Origin: Phycisphaerae bacterium
GTDB lineage: Bacteria; Planctomycetota; Phycisphaerae; UBA1845; UTPLA1
Length of the DNA: 6,203 bases
Reading direction: 5' to 3'
NCBI GenBank assembly: GCA_029259995.1
Contig: JAJDEC010000563.1
Location: 1-6,203, forward strand
The notes below the pieces were generated by a model, which searched no databases, had not been told where the DNA came from, and saw only the letters and a program-made list of their open reading frames with translations. Both the position numbers and the translations under genes were made by a program. Below are positions 6,061 to 6,203 of this stretch, piece after piece (position 1 is the first letter of the stretch; each line of letters starts with the position of its first letter).

Positions 6061-6203
6061 GTGGGCTCCACGATCGGCAAACTCAAGCTGCTGGCAATTC
6101 TCGGAATCGTCTTCACGACGACGGCCGCCTCGATTCCATTGACGCCTGACAAGTCGGATGTGCCGTCTCGAAACGTGACGACAGCGCCGGCAGGCGACGT
6201 CGC
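6061..6203 (+). CDS. Exported or membrane-anchored protein, N-terminal fragment, function unknown
   Basis: The frame is open to the right edge, giving 47 codons with no stop, so only the N-terminus is seen. It begins GSTIGKLKLLAILGIVFT after the start codon: two lysines followed by a hydrophobic core of about 13 residues and TTTAAS, which looks like a signal peptide or signal anchor. A Ser/Thr/Pro-rich segment (PLTPDKSDVPS) follows. GTG 6061 is chosen because GGAGG is 10 nt upstream and because codon use shifts to the GC-rich third positions of the neighbouring genes from this point. ATG 6052 (three codons earlier) and ATG 5869 (64 codons earlier, which would make the hydrophobic stretch an internal membrane segment) remain possible. 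No family can be named from so short a piece. It lies beyond the DUF4139 terminator, so it is probably a separate transcription unit. Confidence 0.55.
   Translation, partial: MGSTIGKLKLLAILGIVFTTTAASIPLTPDKSDVPSRNVTTAPAGDV

Overview
The window reads as an ordinary chromosomal stretch of a GC-rich bacterium, most likely a member of the Planctomycetota. The main clue is a prepilin-type protein with a degenerate processing-associated H-Xn-DG motif, a family greatly expanded in planctomycetes and their PVC relatives. A secreted DUF4139 protein and a GH57-type hydrolase in the same window fit that assignment. The phylum is an inference from family content; no rRNA or tRNA gene is present to anchor it.

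Layout. (1) 1-1027, minus strand: the N-terminal 342 codons of a secreted GH57-like glycoside hydrolase, cut by the left edge. (2) 1075-1122: a strong intrinsic terminator, firing on the minus strand. (3) 1181-2452, minus strand: a two-gene unit made of a pseudopilin-like protein (2452-1571) and, 27 nt later, a 120-residue membrane-anchored four-cysteine zinc-ribbon protein (1543-1181). (4) 2458-2854: a spacer of about 0.4 kb with a candidate promoter and inverted repeats but no convincing gene. (5) 2855-3874, minus strand: a type I-beta DAHP synthase (aroF), first enzyme of the shikimate pathway. (6) 3875-4131: a divergent intergenic region. (7) 4132-5676, plus strand: a secreted, cysteine-free DUF4139 protein of 514 residues, followed by a GC-rich hairpin terminator. 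(8) 5759-6060: about 300 nt without a clear gene, holding a candidate promoter and a small palindrome. (9) 6061-6203, plus strand: the start of another exported or membrane protein, cut by the right edge.

How the genes relate. Only the pseudopilin and zinc-ribbon genes look co-transcribed. Most of the other products (GH57 protein, DUF4139 protein, the 3' partial protein) are exported, while aroF is a cytoplasmic housekeeping enzyme that is not beside other aro genes here. I do not see a coherent new system. The most notable point is that the DAHP synthase carries glutamine where its family has a metal-binding histidine. The next is the pseudopilin/zinc-ribbon pair. No CRISPR array, mobile element, tRNA or rRNA was recognised.
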